This document shows positions 17,569-26,336 of a stretch of DNA of 64,000 nt, one piece after another. The notes beneath the pieces are model-generated. The model was not told where the DNA came from and made no database searches. It was given only the letters and a program-made list of their open reading frames with translations. This DNA is from Lachnospiraceae bacterium C1.1. Its GTDB lineage: Bacteria > Bacillota > Clostridia > Lachnospirales > Lachnospiraceae. The stretch lies in the NCBI GenBank assembly GCA_030434875.1, contig JAUISW010000001.1, positions 372,001 to 436,000 of the forward strand, given 5' to 3'. The translations under genes were made by a program, and so were the position numbers. Numbering within the stretch: the stretch's first letter is position 1; each line of letters begins with the position of its first letter.

Positions 17569-17597
17569 AGCCACAAAATTAAATGGTCAACAATTAT

Positions 17598-17626
17598 ATA
17601 TTACTCTGATGCCTGGAATAAATCAA
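17598..17626 (-). promoter_or_regulatory. Promoter of tRNA-Gly
   Basis: On the minus strand: TTGATT (17626-17621), 17 bases, TAATAT (17603-17598), about 30 bases upstream of the mature tRNA 5' end. It lies at the very end of the exonuclease-like gene. Confidence 0.65.
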
Positions 17627-18783
17627 GACCTTTTTGTGGATGGCTTCTTTTTCAATTCTTCCAGAATTATCATGAGGTATTCTTTGAGTTTATCTTCATT
17701 CATAAGATTTTCATCATAAATAAAAAACTTCTCTTTGGACTTATAGTCTTCTCTGAAAGAAGGGCTGAAAAGCTCATTCTTAAACTGAGGGAGATAAAAG
17801 GCGGTCTTTTTTATGCAGCAGTTGGAAGCAGTGGCCTTTTCTTTCCGGCTTGTTTCCATGAAATTTCCTACTGATTTATGAATAACGGTATCTTCCTCCG
17901 GAAGGTAAAAATAATTTTTATAATCTTTGAAATAAAGCCTGAGTTCTTTTTCTATAATTGGGACTGAGATCATGGCCTCTGAACCGGAGAAGGATATAGA
18001 AAGTCCATTGTTGGACAAAAATTTATTATGAGGAACAGTATTTTTTAACTTTATCCTGATCAGAAGTTCCTTTCCGGGTTCTCCGGAAACGTTGATGCAT
18101 TCATTTACAGAAAATGAAAGATAATTATAACCAGTTCCGATAAAAATCCCAAGATAGAGAAATATCTGCAGAAGTTCAGGCATTCCGGCAATGTCATCGG
18201 CATTATGGAGAAGAAGGAGTGAACGTTCTTTTTTACCATGATTTTTTGCATAATTCCAATATACATCAATAAGTTCCCCGCCGTTCATTTTATCTTCACG
18301 GTCGACTGACAGGAATCTTTCTATTGATTTTTGCTTCATATTTTCCAGGCCAAGAAGACTTTTGAATGGCTTAACAGCTCTGTAGATATCAAAACTTTTG
18401 GGCAGAAGAGCATTTATCGCATATTTATCATAACGGGCAAGTATAAAGGGAAGATCGAAGCTCTCACCGTTAAAACTTATGAGCAGATCAAAATTTTTCA
18501 TAAATTCTCGCATTGCAAGAAGTGTGCGGAACTCATCCTCTTCATTTTCGGCAAGAAACTGGCGGTATTTCCATTTATTGTCTTCAAAATATACAAATCC
18601 TGCAAGATAAAGCATAGAATATTCCCGGGAAAGTCCGGTAGTTTCTATGTCAAAAAAAGCAGTTCTATATAAGTCGGCAGGCTGAAAATCCTCGATTATT
18701 TCAAGATAATTTTTCTCAGTTAGATTTAAATCATTGTTAATTATTTCCATATTTGTTATTATATTCTTGTCTGTTTTAGTCAA
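17623..18783 (-). CDS. RNase H-like/DnaQ-type exonuclease domain protein (YprB-like)
   Basis: Up to 386 residues. The exonuclease fold is marked by FFDIETTGLS (Exo I, ~residue 43), SFNGESFDLPF (Exo II, ~103) and LLLHNADDIAGMPEL (Exo III, ~192), the acidic set of the DEDD superfamily as found in RNase_H_2/YprB proteins. The C-terminal ~150 residues are not recognised. The start is uncertain: TTG at 18783 or ATG at 18750, neither with a good ribosome site. A TGCTATAAT box upstream on the minus strand may be its -10 element. The nucleic-acid substrate is unknown. Confidence 0.78.
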   Translation of the reverse strand: MTKTDKNIITNMEIINNDLNLTEKNYLEIIEDFQPADLYRTAFFDIETTGLSREYSMLYLAGFVYFEDNKWKYRQFLAENEEDEFRTLLAMREFMKNFDLLISFNGESFDLPFILARYDKYAINALLPKSFDIYRAVKPFKSLLGLENMKQKSIERFLSVDREDKMNGGELIDVYWNYAKNHGKKERSLLLLHNADDIAGMPELLQIFLYLGIFIGTGYNYLSFSVNECINVSGEPGKELLIRIKLKNTVPHNKFLSNNGLSISFSGSEAMISVPIIEKELRLYFKDYKNYFYLPEEDTVIHKSVGNFMETSRKEKATASNCCIKKTAFYLPQFKNELFSPSFREDYKSKEKFFIYDENLMNEDKLKEYLMIILEELKKKPSTKRS

Positions 18784-18923
18784 TTGTTATGATGTTAAAA
18801 AATGTGATACAGTGGCACATTTTTCATTATAGCATATTGCGGGGCTGATGTGTGGTGTGCAACATATATTCAGTCTTTTAAGAAACTGACAACAAAAATT
18901 TAATAGAGAAAGAGGGTCTGAGA

Positions 18924-20279
18924 ATGTCACAGTTTACTTTTAGTGGAGGCATTCATCCTTTTGACGGTAAATCGCTGTCAAAGGATAAGCCAGTAAAAGA
19001 AGTGCTGCCAAAGGGATTATTGGTATTTCCGCTTTCACAGCACATCGGAGCTCCGGCTAAAGCTGTTGTTGCGGTAGGCGACAGTGTAAAGGCAGGACAG
19101 CTTATTGCTGAAGCGAGCGGATTTGTATCGGCTAATATTTTCTCTTCCGTTAGCGGAACAGTAAAGGCAATAGAGCCGCATCGTGTTCCTACGGGAGCAA
19201 TGGTAAATTCCATTGTTATAGAAAATGACGGCAAATATGAAGAGGCTGAAGCTGCTCCGGCAAAGAATTTTGAGGAAATGTCCGGTGAAGAGATAGTAAA
19301 TGCTGTCAGAAATGCCGGAGTAGTCGGAATGGGAGGTGCAGGTTTCCCCACAGCGGTAAAACTTTCACCCAAGAATCCTGAAAAGATCGACTACGTAATA
19401 GCAAATTGTGCTGAATGTGAGCCGTATCTGACATCTGATTACAGACGGATGATCGAGAATCCGGAGCTTATAATCGGAGGAATGAATTGCGTCCTTAAGA
19501 TTTTTCCTAAGGCAAAGGGAATCATCGCGATCGAGGATAATAAACCGGATGCGATCGAAAGTCTGAAGAAGCTTGCAGTCAATGAATCAAGGATAGAAGT
19601 CTACGCACTGAAGACAAAATATCCTCAGGGTGGTGAGCGTCAGCTTATTTATGCGTGTACAAAGCGCGCGATCAATTCAAAAATGCTTCCTGCAGACGCA
19701 GGCTGTATCGTAGATAATTGCGAAACGCTTGTGGCAATTAATCGCGCTGTCAGGGAGAATAAACCCACTTACAAAAGAATAGTTACCATTACGGGAGATG
19801 CCATAAACGATCCCAGAAATTTCCTAGTACCTATGGGAATGAGCTTTAACGAGCTTATTGAAGAGGCAGGTGGATTTAAGGCTGAGCCTGAACAGATAGT
19901 TTCCGGTGGACCGATGATGGGATTTTCAGTTTTTGATACAGAGACACCTGTAACAAAAACTTCATCAGCTATGCTCTGCCTTCTTAAGGATGATGCCATT
20001 CATGCAGAGGAGACTGCCTGCATCAACTGCGGACGTTGTGTTGAAGCCTGTCCTGAAAGACTTATTCCATCACAGCTCGCAACCTACGGAGAGCATGAAA
20101 ATTATGAAAAATTTAATCAGCTTTTCGGAACTGAGTGCATAGAATGTGGTTCATGTACTTATGTCTGCCCTGCAAAACGTCAGCTTGCACAGGCTATTAA
20201 GGGTATGAAGAGACTTGCTATTGCAAAAGCTAAAGAAGAAGCAAAAGCAAAAGCTGAAGCGAAGGGTGGTGACAGATAA
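18924..20279 (+). CDS. rnfC: Rnf complex subunit C (NADH-oxidising, Fe-S/FMN)
   Basis: 451 residues. The N-terminal barrel-sandwich region (FSGGIHPFDGK) is followed by the FMN/NADH-binding Rossmann segment with GMGGAGFPTAVKL and GGERQLIYA, an SLBB-like region, and two 4Fe-4S ferredoxin motifs, CINCGRCVEACP (~372-383) and CIECGSCTYVCP (~411-422). This peripheral subunit passes electrons between NADH and the membrane subunits. It opens the rnfCDGEAB operon; the stop and the next start share the sequence TAATG. The complex couples ferredoxin:NAD+ oxidoreduction to Na+ or H+ transport and is a main energy-conserving device of anaerobic Clostridia. Confidence 0.96.
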   Translation: MSQFTFSGGIHPFDGKSLSKDKPVKEVLPKGLLVFPLSQHIGAPAKAVVAVGDSVKAGQLIAEASGFVSANIFSSVSGTVKAIEPHRVPTGAMVNSIVIENDGKYEEAEAAPAKNFEEMSGEEIVNAVRNAGVVGMGGAGFPTAVKLSPKNPEKIDYVIANCAECEPYLTSDYRRMIENPELIIGGMNCVLKIFPKAKGIIAIEDNKPDAIESLKKLAVNESRIEVYALKTKYPQGGERQLIYACTKRAINSKMLPADAGCIVDNCETLVAINRAVRENKPTYKRIVTITGDAINDPRNFLVPMGMSFNELIEEAGGFKAEPEQIVSGGPMMGFSVFDTETPVTKTSSAMLCLLKDDAIHAEETACINCGRCVEACPERLIPSQLATYGEHENYEKFNQLFGTECIECGSCTYVCPAKRQLAQAIKGMKRLAIAKAKEEAKAKAEAKGGDR

Positions 20280-21232
20280 TGGCTGAAGAGAAGAAACTTT
20301 TGAATGTATCTTCAAATCCTCATGTCAGGGATAGGATCACCACACGTATGATAATGCTTTTGGTGATCATTGCGCTTCTTCCTGCTACAGGATACGGAGT
20401 TTATCATTTTGGACTTTATTCGTTGGCGGTAGTTCTTATAACTACAGGTACAGCAGTTATATGGGAATTCCTCTGGAATAAATTCATGAAGAAAAAGAGC
20501 ACTATAGAGGATCTTTCGGCAGTAGTTACCGGGCTTCTTCTGGCTCTTAACATGCCACCCAGGATTCCGATCTGGATATGCGTTATGGGTTCTTTCTTTG
20601 CGATAATCGTAGTAAAGAATCTTTTTGGCGGGCTTGGACAGAATTTCATGAATCCGGCACTTGGAGCAAGATGTTTCCTCCTTATTTCATTTGCAGGTAA
20701 GATGGCAGATTTTGCTTATGACAGCGTTTCAGGAGCAACATATCTTGCATCATTAAAGAATGGAACAGGATTTGATGCATCTGCAATGGTCTGGGGAAAT
20801 GAAATGGGAACAATAGGTGAGACCAGTGTTATCGCCATTGTTATTGGTGCATGTATTTTGCTTGCATTTGGAATAATCGATCTTACTATTCCTGGAACTT
20901 ATATCGTAACATTTGCTCTTTTCTGGGTATTATTCGGTGGACATGGTGCAGATCCGGCTTACCTTACAGCTGAACTTGCCGGCGGCGGACTTATGCTTGG
21001 TGCATTTTTCATGGCTACAGATTATGTTACGAGTCCGATCACCACGAAGGGCAGGATAATATATGGAATAATTCTCGGTATTCTTACAGGCGTGTTCCGT
21101 GTATTCTCATCCGGAGCAGAAGGAGTATCCTATGCAATAATCGTATCTAACCTTCTTGTGCCGCTTATCGAAAGAGCAGCACCTCTTAAATGCTTTGGCT
21201 ATGTAAAGCCGGAGAAAGGGGGTAGGGTATAA
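20279..21232 (+). CDS. rnfD: Rnf complex subunit D (membrane, covalently flavinylated)
   Basis: 317 residues with about eight to ten hydrophobic segments. The flavinylation motif SGAT is seen in DSVSGATYLASLKNG (~residue 157), where FMN is attached to the Thr by the flavin transferase encoded at the end of this operon. ALNMPPRIPIW and FMNPALGARCF are family signatures. It forms the membrane core and ion path with subunits A and E. It overlaps rnfC and rnfG by one base at each end (TAATG). Confidence 0.95.
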   Translation: MAEEKKLLNVSSNPHVRDRITTRMIMLLVIIALLPATGYGVYHFGLYSLAVVLITTGTAVIWEFLWNKFMKKKSTIEDLSAVVTGLLLALNMPPRIPIWICVMGSFFAIIVVKNLFGGLGQNFMNPALGARCFLLISFAGKMADFAYDSVSGATYLASLKNGTGFDASAMVWGNEMGTIGETSVIAIVIGACILLAFGIIDLTIPGTYIVTFALFWVLFGGHGADPAYLTAELAGGGLMLGAFFMATDYVTSPITTKGRIIYGIILGILTGVFRVFSSGAEGVSYAIIVSNLLVPLIERAAPLKCFGYVKPEKGGRV

Positions 21233-21804
21233 TGAGTAAGGAAGTAAAGAATACTATTATAATTACTGTATTTGCGTTGGTTTCAGGTCTTGCACTCGGA
21301 CTGGTTCACCAGGTTACGGCAGGTCCTATCGCAGCACAGAAACAGAAGGCTTTAAACGAGGCATACAGCGCAGTAATATCAGAGGCTTCAAATTTCACAG
21401 ATATGGGAATAGAAGCTTATGATGATGCAGATCACAACGCTCAGATATCTTCAGTACTCACTGCTGAGGATGCATCAGGTGCCGCAGCAGGATATGTTGT
21501 GAATGTGGTTTCCCACGGAGGATACGGCGGAGATATAGAATTTTCCGTAGGTATCAAAAATGATGGAACTATTGAAAATATTTCGATCACCGCAATTTCC
21601 GAAACACCCGGACTTGGAATGAAGGCTCAGACAGAACCTGATTTTATAAATCAGTTCTTGGGACAGAGTACAGATACGGCATTTGCTCTCGGAGATAATG
21701 TTACGGCTATCACAAGTGCAACATTTACGTCACGTTGCATGACAAACGGTATCAACGCCGCATTGCAGTATTATACAAATAATTTAGCGGGAGGTACACA
21801 ATAA
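21232..21804 (+). CDS. rnfG: Rnf complex subunit G (extracytoplasmic FMN-binding)
   Basis: 190 residues: one N-terminal membrane anchor (~7-28) and an extracytoplasmic FMN-binding domain. GGYGGDIEFSVGI and ISETPGLGMK are conserved. The flavin-attachment site reads AITSATFTS instead of the common [ST]GAT, so the glycine is a serine here while the acceptor Thr is kept. FMN would be attached by the ApbE-like protein encoded downstream. It carries electrons between subunits D and B/C. Translationally coupled to both neighbours through TAATG overlaps. Confidence 0.94.
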   Translation: MSKEVKNTIIITVFALVSGLALGLVHQVTAGPIAAQKQKALNEAYSAVISEASNFTDMGIEAYDDADHNAQISSVLTAEDASGAAAGYVVNVVSHGGYGGDIEFSVGIKNDGTIENISITAISETPGLGMKAQTEPDFINQFLGQSTDTAFALGDNVTAITSATFTSRCMTNGINAALQYYTNNLAGGTQ

Positions 21805-22547
21805 TGAAGCCAAATACACCTGTAGAGAGACTATTTAACGGCATTATAAAGGAAAACCCGACGCTGGTTATCATTCTTGGTATGTGTCCTACACTTGCTG
21901 TTACAACTTCAGCAATGAACGGAATCGGCATGGGACTTTCCACTACAGCAGTTCTTGCAATGTCAAACCTGTTTATTTCTCTTTTGAGAAAGGTTATTCC
22001 CGATGAAGTCAGAATTCCTGCTTTCATTGTGGTAATAGCATCATTTGTAACAATGGTAGACATGCTTATGGAAGCATATACACCGGCTCTTTATGAGCAG
22101 CTTGGAATCTATATTCCGCTGATCGTTGTTAACTGTATTATTTTCGGTCGTGCCGAGGCATATGCCTCAAAAAATTCACCTGTAGCATCTTTGTTTGATG
22201 GTATCGGTATGGGACTTGGTTTTACCATTTCGATCACTATAATAGGATTCATCCGTGAATTTATAGGTTCCGGTGCAGTTTTCGGACATACAATAGGAAA
22301 CCTTCCTGATTATATGCCTTCAATATTTGTAATGGCTCCCGGTGCGTTCATGGTACTGGCAACATTAATTGTTATCCGTGCCAATATAATAAATCACATC
22401 GAGGCAAAGAAGGGAACAAGACTTCCTGTAGAGCATACTGACGAGCCCGGTGCGCAGTGTTCCGGATGTGCTTTTGTCGGAAGCTGCTCAGGGAAGTTCC
22501 AGAAATATGAAGCTGAATTTAAGAAGGAAGGAGAGGCTAAGAAATGA
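21804..22547 (+). CDS. rnfE: Rnf complex subunit E (integral membrane)
   Basis: 247 residues with six predicted membrane spans. NPTLVIILGMCPTLAVTTSA and the GFIREFIGSGAVFG stretch are family signatures, with conserved membrane cysteines. The C-terminal tail is extended and carries CSGCAFVGSC, a cluster of cysteines (~residues 216-225) that could bind metal. It forms an antiparallel pair with subunit A and contributes to the intramembrane Fe-S centre and the ion channel. It overlaps rnfA by four bases (ATGA). Confidence 0.94.
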   Translation: MKPNTPVERLFNGIIKENPTLVIILGMCPTLAVTTSAMNGIGMGLSTTAVLAMSNLFISLLRKVIPDEVRIPAFIVVIASFVTMVDMLMEAYTPALYEQLGIYIPLIVVNCIIFGRAEAYASKNSPVASLFDGIGMGLGFTISITIIGFIREFIGSGAVFGHTIGNLPDYMPSIFVMAPGAFMVLATLIVIRANIINHIEAKKGTRLPVEHTDEPGAQCSGCAFVGSCSGKFQKYEAEFKKEGEAKK

Positions 22548-23128
22548 ACAGTTCATCAACATTAATTTATATACTTGTTTTTTCAATACTGATCAATAAC
22601 GTTGTATTGAGCCAGTTCCTTGGAATATGTCCTTTCCTTGGTGTTTCAAATAAGGTTACGACAGCAGCCGGAATGGGCGGAGCGGTTGTATTTGTTATAA
22701 CGATTGCTTCTGCTGTTGCAGCAGTTATTTATCAGTTTGTACTTTTACCTTTTAATCTGGAATATCTCAATACTATCGTTTTTATCCTTGTTATTGCGGC
22801 TCTGGTTCAGTTAGTAGAGATGTTTTTGAAGAAATCTTCACCATCACTTTATAAGGCATTGGGAGTATATCTTCCCCTTATAACCACAAACTGTGCAGTT
22901 CTTGGTGTAGTTCTTCTTAATGTGCAGAATGGATTTAATTTTATTCAGAGTGTTGTGAACGGATTTGCTACTGCATGTGGTTTTGCTCTTTCGCTTGTGA
23001 TCATGGCCGGTCTTCGTGAAAAAATGGAGTACAATGACGTTGCAAAGCCGGTAAAGGGAATGCCCTTTACAATGTTTACAGCAAGTCTTATGGCTATTGC
23101 ATTCTGTGGATTTGCAGGACTTAAATAA
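22544..23128 (+). CDS. rnfA: Rnf complex subunit A (integral membrane)
   Basis: 194 residues, six membrane spans, homologous to subunit E in inverted topology. It has the characteristic NNVVLSQFLGICPFLGVSNK near the N terminus and LITTNCAVLGV in the middle, whose cysteines ligate the intramembrane Fe-S cluster known for NqrD/E and RnfA/E. The start is fixed by the ATGA overlap with rnfE, preceded by GGAGAGG. It works as part of the ion-translocating module. Confidence 0.95.
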   Translation: MNSSSTLIYILVFSILINNVVLSQFLGICPFLGVSNKVTTAAGMGGAVVFVITIASAVAAVIYQFVLLPFNLEYLNTIVFILVIAALVQLVEMFLKKSSPSLYKALGVYLPLITTNCAVLGVVLLNVQNGFNFIQSVVNGFATACGFALSLVIMAGLREKMEYNDVAKPVKGMPFTMFTASLMAIAFCGFAGLK

Positions 23129-23152
23129 GGCGAAAGGAAAGGTGAGAAATCT

Positions 23153-24004
23153 ATGTCAGAAATTATTATGGCGGCTGTATGTGTTGCTGCTGTCGGATTA
23201 ATAATAGGTATCTTTCTGGGAATCGCCGGTAAAAAGTTTGCTGTTGAAGTTGATGAAAGAGAAACAGCTATTATAGGCGTTCTTCCAGGAGCTAACTGTG
23301 GTGGCTGCGGATATGCAGGATGTGCAGCTAACGCTCATGCGATCGTAGAAGGGATTGCAAAAGTAGATTCGTGTCCCGTAGGCGGTGCAGATTGTGCTGC
23401 AAAAATTGCGGAAATAATGGGACAGTCGGTTTCAGCTGAGGCTCCTAAAGTTGCTTTTGTTAAATGCTCAGGAACCTGTGATAAGGCTAAAAGCCAGATG
23501 AATTATACAGGTCAGATGGATTGTAAGCTGCTTGCGCAGATCCAGGGCGGAGGTCCGAAGGCCTGCACATATGGCTGCCTTGGTGGTGGAACCTGCGTAA
23601 GGGTATGTCAGTTTGATGCCATACATATCATAGATGGTATCGCACAGGTTGATCCTGAAAAATGTGTTGCCTGTGGTCAGTGCGTATCCAATTGTCCGAA
23701 GCATTTGATAGAGCTTAAGCCAAAGAGCAATAAGTATGCTGTTGCATGTTCGTCCAAAGAAAAGGGCAAGCAGGTAATGGAAGTTTGTGCTTCAGGCTGT
23801 ATCGGATGTGGAATTTGTGAGAAGACTTGTAAATTTGATGCTATACATGTGGTTGATAATATTGCCCATATCGATTATGATAAATGTAAGAATTGCGGTA
23901 TGTGTGCAATGAAATGTCCTAAGAAGGTGATCCACCGTCTTGATGGACAGCCGATACCGCAGCCAAAGGCTCCTGCAGCAAAGACAGAGGCAGCAGCCAA
24001 ATAA
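23153..24004 (+). CDS. rnfB: Rnf complex subunit B (ferredoxin-docking, multi Fe-S)
   Basis: 283 residues. A membrane anchor (~4-24) is followed by a 4Fe-4S domain with NCGGCGYAGC and a later DSCPVGG, and then by further cysteine motifs: GTCVRVCQF, CVACGQCVSNCPK, CIGCGICEKTC and CKNCGMCAMKCPK. The C terminus is an Ala/Pro/Lys tail. RnfB is the entry point for electrons from reduced ferredoxin. Two extra ferredoxin modules beyond the minimal form are common in Clostridia. It lies 24 bases after rnfA behind a GAAAGGAAAGG site. Confidence 0.95.
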   Translation: MSEIIMAAVCVAAVGLIIGIFLGIAGKKFAVEVDERETAIIGVLPGANCGGCGYAGCAANAHAIVEGIAKVDSCPVGGADCAAKIAEIMGQSVSAEAPKVAFVKCSGTCDKAKSQMNYTGQMDCKLLAQIQGGGPKACTYGCLGGGTCVRVCQFDAIHIIDGIAQVDPEKCVACGQCVSNCPKHLIELKPKSNKYAVACSSKEKGKQVMEVCASGCIGCGICEKTCKFDAIHVVDNIAHIDYDKCKNCGMCAMKCPKKVIHRLDGQPIPQPKAPAAKTEAAAK

Positions 24005-24098
24005 TAATTAAAATAATGGGGATTCAATGGCAGACATCTGCTGTTGGATCCTCTGTTATGACAACTGCGTTAATAATCGGAAAAATGAGGAGTTTATG

Positions 24099-25094
24099 AT
24101 GAAAAAGTTTAAGTGTTGGTTAGGATCGGTCGTAATTGCTGCAGCCGGTCTTTTTTTATTTGCGGGCTGTGCGGCAAAAACAGAGCCGGTGAGCAAAACA
24201 GAATTTATGCTGGATACGGTATGCTATATAACTCTCTATGATAAAAATGACCCTTCAATTATAGAGGATGCATTTAAACTTGGAAAAGAATATGAGAACC
24301 TTTTTTCTGCTACAGTTGAGGGTTCTGATGTTTATAGAATAAATGAAGCAGATGGAGAAACTGTCGAAGTAAGCGAGGATACGATAGAGCTGATAAAGAC
24401 ATCGATAAAATATGGGGATCTTACAAATGGAGCATTTGACATTACAATATATCCGATATCCAAGATGTGGGATTTTACGGGAGAGAATCCTTCAGTTCCT
24501 GATGAAGCAGATATTAAAGAAGCCTTAAAACACGTTAATTACAAAAATATATCCATAGATGAAGAAAAAAATACAGTAACGCTTTTAGACAGCGAGGCAA
24601 TGATCGATCCCGGTGCCATAGGAAAGGGATATATCGCAGATAAAATGAAAGAATATATCGTGTCTAAAGGCGTAAAGAGTGCTATAATAAACTTGGGTGG
24701 AAATGTACTTACCATAGGCGAATCTACGGAAAAAAGACCGTTTAAAATAGGTATAAGAAAACCCTTTGCAGATGAATCTGAAATGGCGACGGCAGTGGAA
24801 GCAAATGATAAATCAGTTGTAAGTTCAGGCTCGTATGAACGGTATTTTATAGAAAACGGCAGATTATATTATCATATACTTGACCCAAAGACCGGTTATC
24901 CTGCTGATGGAGGACTTTCAGGAATAACGATCATATCAGATAAATCCGTTGATGGAGATGCATTGAGTACAAGCTGCTTTATATTAGGCTATGATAAGGC
25001 AATTGAACTCTTAAAAGGAATTAAAGAGGAGAAAATAGGAGCAATCTTTATAGCAGACGATAATACAACAATTAATGAGTACGGCATGGAATAA
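24099..25094 (+). CDS. apbE: FAD:protein FMN transferase, lipoprotein (ApbE family)
   Basis: 331 residues from the ATG at 24099 behind GAGGAG; an ATG three bases earlier is equally possible, and the longer in-frame start lacks a ribosome site. A lipoprotein signal ends in LFAGC. Conserved parts are TMLDTVCYI-like FMLDTVCYITLY, IDPGAIGKGYIADK, INLGGNVLTIG and the FAD/metal-binding DGDALSTSCFILG. ApbE enzymes attach FMN from FAD to a Thr in RnfD and RnfG outside the membrane. Its place directly after rnfB fits maturation of this complex. Confidence 0.93.
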   Translation: MKKFKCWLGSVVIAAAGLFLFAGCAAKTEPVSKTEFMLDTVCYITLYDKNDPSIIEDAFKLGKEYENLFSATVEGSDVYRINEADGETVEVSEDTIELIKTSIKYGDLTNGAFDITIYPISKMWDFTGENPSVPDEADIKEALKHVNYKNISIDEEKNTVTLLDSEAMIDPGAIGKGYIADKMKEYIVSKGVKSAIINLGGNVLTIGESTEKRPFKIGIRKPFADESEMATAVEANDKSVVSSGSYERYFIENGRLYYHILDPKTGYPADGGLSGITIISDKSVDGDALSTSCFILGYDKAIELLKGIKEEKIGAIFIADDNTTINEYGME

Positions 25095-25130
25095 GCGTTT
25101 TACATTGGAGAGTAAAAAGGGGGAAATGCT

Positions 25131-26336
25131 ATGTCAATGCTTCATAAACGTAAATCCGACAGAAAAAAGGGGATAAGTTCGGGTGTTAAGCTTGCGCTGG
25201 CGACAATGGCAGCACTTGGAGCAGTGTTTTTTGTCATTATTGCAACGGTGCTGGCAAACCGCAGGCCGAGTCACAAGGCAGAAAATACAGAGGTCATCTC
25301 AACAGAAGCAGCAGTAAATGCTGAAAAAGCTGAAGAGGTTGAGTGGGAAAGTCTTGCTGATGGAGAAACCAGGACAAGTGACGAATTGAATTTCTGGCAT
25401 ATGTATGATAAAGATGAGCCGGATTCAGTTACAGTAAGTCCTGCTTCCAGGGGAGAAGTAAAGGATGATCTGGTATCAGTAAATAAAGCGGATGAAAATG
25501 TAGAAAGTCCATCAGAAAATGAAATAGATGCAGTCGGAGATGAATCGGCACAGGCTGTTTCAAGAAACAGCTTATCGGGAAATTTCTTTGACCAGAACGA
25601 GCTCATTGATGGAGAGGCGGATTTTGTTCCTGTTATAAGTGAAATAAAAAAGAGCAGTTTGTATGAGGAAGGATTCCGTATGAACGGTGAGTTTAAGGAG
25701 TATGCCCTTAATGACAAGAAAACTTCCTTCACCGGTATAGATGTCTCTAAATATCAGGGAGATATAGACTGGAAGGCAGTAGCTGACAGTGGTGTCGATT
25801 TTGCCATGATACGAATGGGATCAAGAGGTTACAGCCGCGGACAGGTTATTGTGGATGATAAGTTTTATGATAACCTGAATGGATGCTCAGAAAATGGGAT
25901 CAGAGTCGGAATATATTTTTATTCGCAGGCGATCACGCCGGAAGAGGCTATAGAAGAGGCAAATTACTGTATAGGATCAATAGGCAAGCACAAAGTTGAA
26001 TATCCTATTGTTTTTGACAGTGAGGCAGTCATAGGGGACAGCTACAGGACAGAGAACCTTTCTCCGTATGAGTTATCATCCATCGCACAGGCGTTCTGCA
26101 ATATGGTGACTATGTATGGATACACGCCTATGATAGCTGCAAGTAAAAAGCAGTTTGCCAGTCATTTTGATATGAGTATGATAGAACAGTATGACTGGTG
26201 GCTTTTTGATACGGATGAATATAGTGTATTTCCATACAAGTACTCTATCTGGCAGTATTCAAAGACAGGAACTGTCGAAGGAATAAGCGGAGCTGTGAAT
26301 CTTGATATATCATTTATAGATTATTCAAGTAAATGA
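25131..26336 (+). CDS. Membrane-anchored GH25 lysozyme-like muramidase
   Basis: 401 residues. A short basic N terminus and one membrane span (~19-41) are followed by an acidic, low-complexity linker to ~residue 190. The GH25 barrel begins at FTGIDVSKYQGDIDW and includes FDSEAV, the D-x-E pair expected at the active site, and ends at AVNLDISF. Family members hydrolyse the beta-1,4 bond between MurNAc and GlcNAc. It probably acts outside the cytoplasmic membrane in wall remodelling. It lies 36 bases after apbE with a GGGGG site and could be the last gene of the rnf unit. Its 3' end overlaps the convergent next gene by 16 bases. Confidence 0.9.
   Translation: MSMLHKRKSDRKKGISSGVKLALATMAALGAVFFVIIATVLANRRPSHKAENTEVISTEAAVNAEKAEEVEWESLADGETRTSDELNFWHMYDKDEPDSVTVSPASRGEVKDDLVSVNKADENVESPSENEIDAVGDESAQAVSRNSLSGNFFDQNELIDGEADFVPVISEIKKSSLYEEGFRMNGEFKEYALNDKKTSFTGIDVSKYQGDIDWKAVADSGVDFAMIRMGSRGYSRGQVIVDDKFYDNLNGCSENGIRVGIYFYSQAITPEEAIEEANYCIGSIGKHKVEYPIVFDSEAVIGDSYRTENLSPYELSSIAQAFCNMVTMYGYTPMIAASKKQFASHFDMSMIEQYDWWLFDTDEYSVFPYKYSIWQYSKTGTVEGISGAVNLDISFIDYSSK

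Noticed and set aside
17503..17874. 123-codon plus-strand open frame over the tRNA
   Set aside because: Overlaps tRNA-Gly and the conserved exonuclease-like gene on the other strand; the translation is a chance reading.
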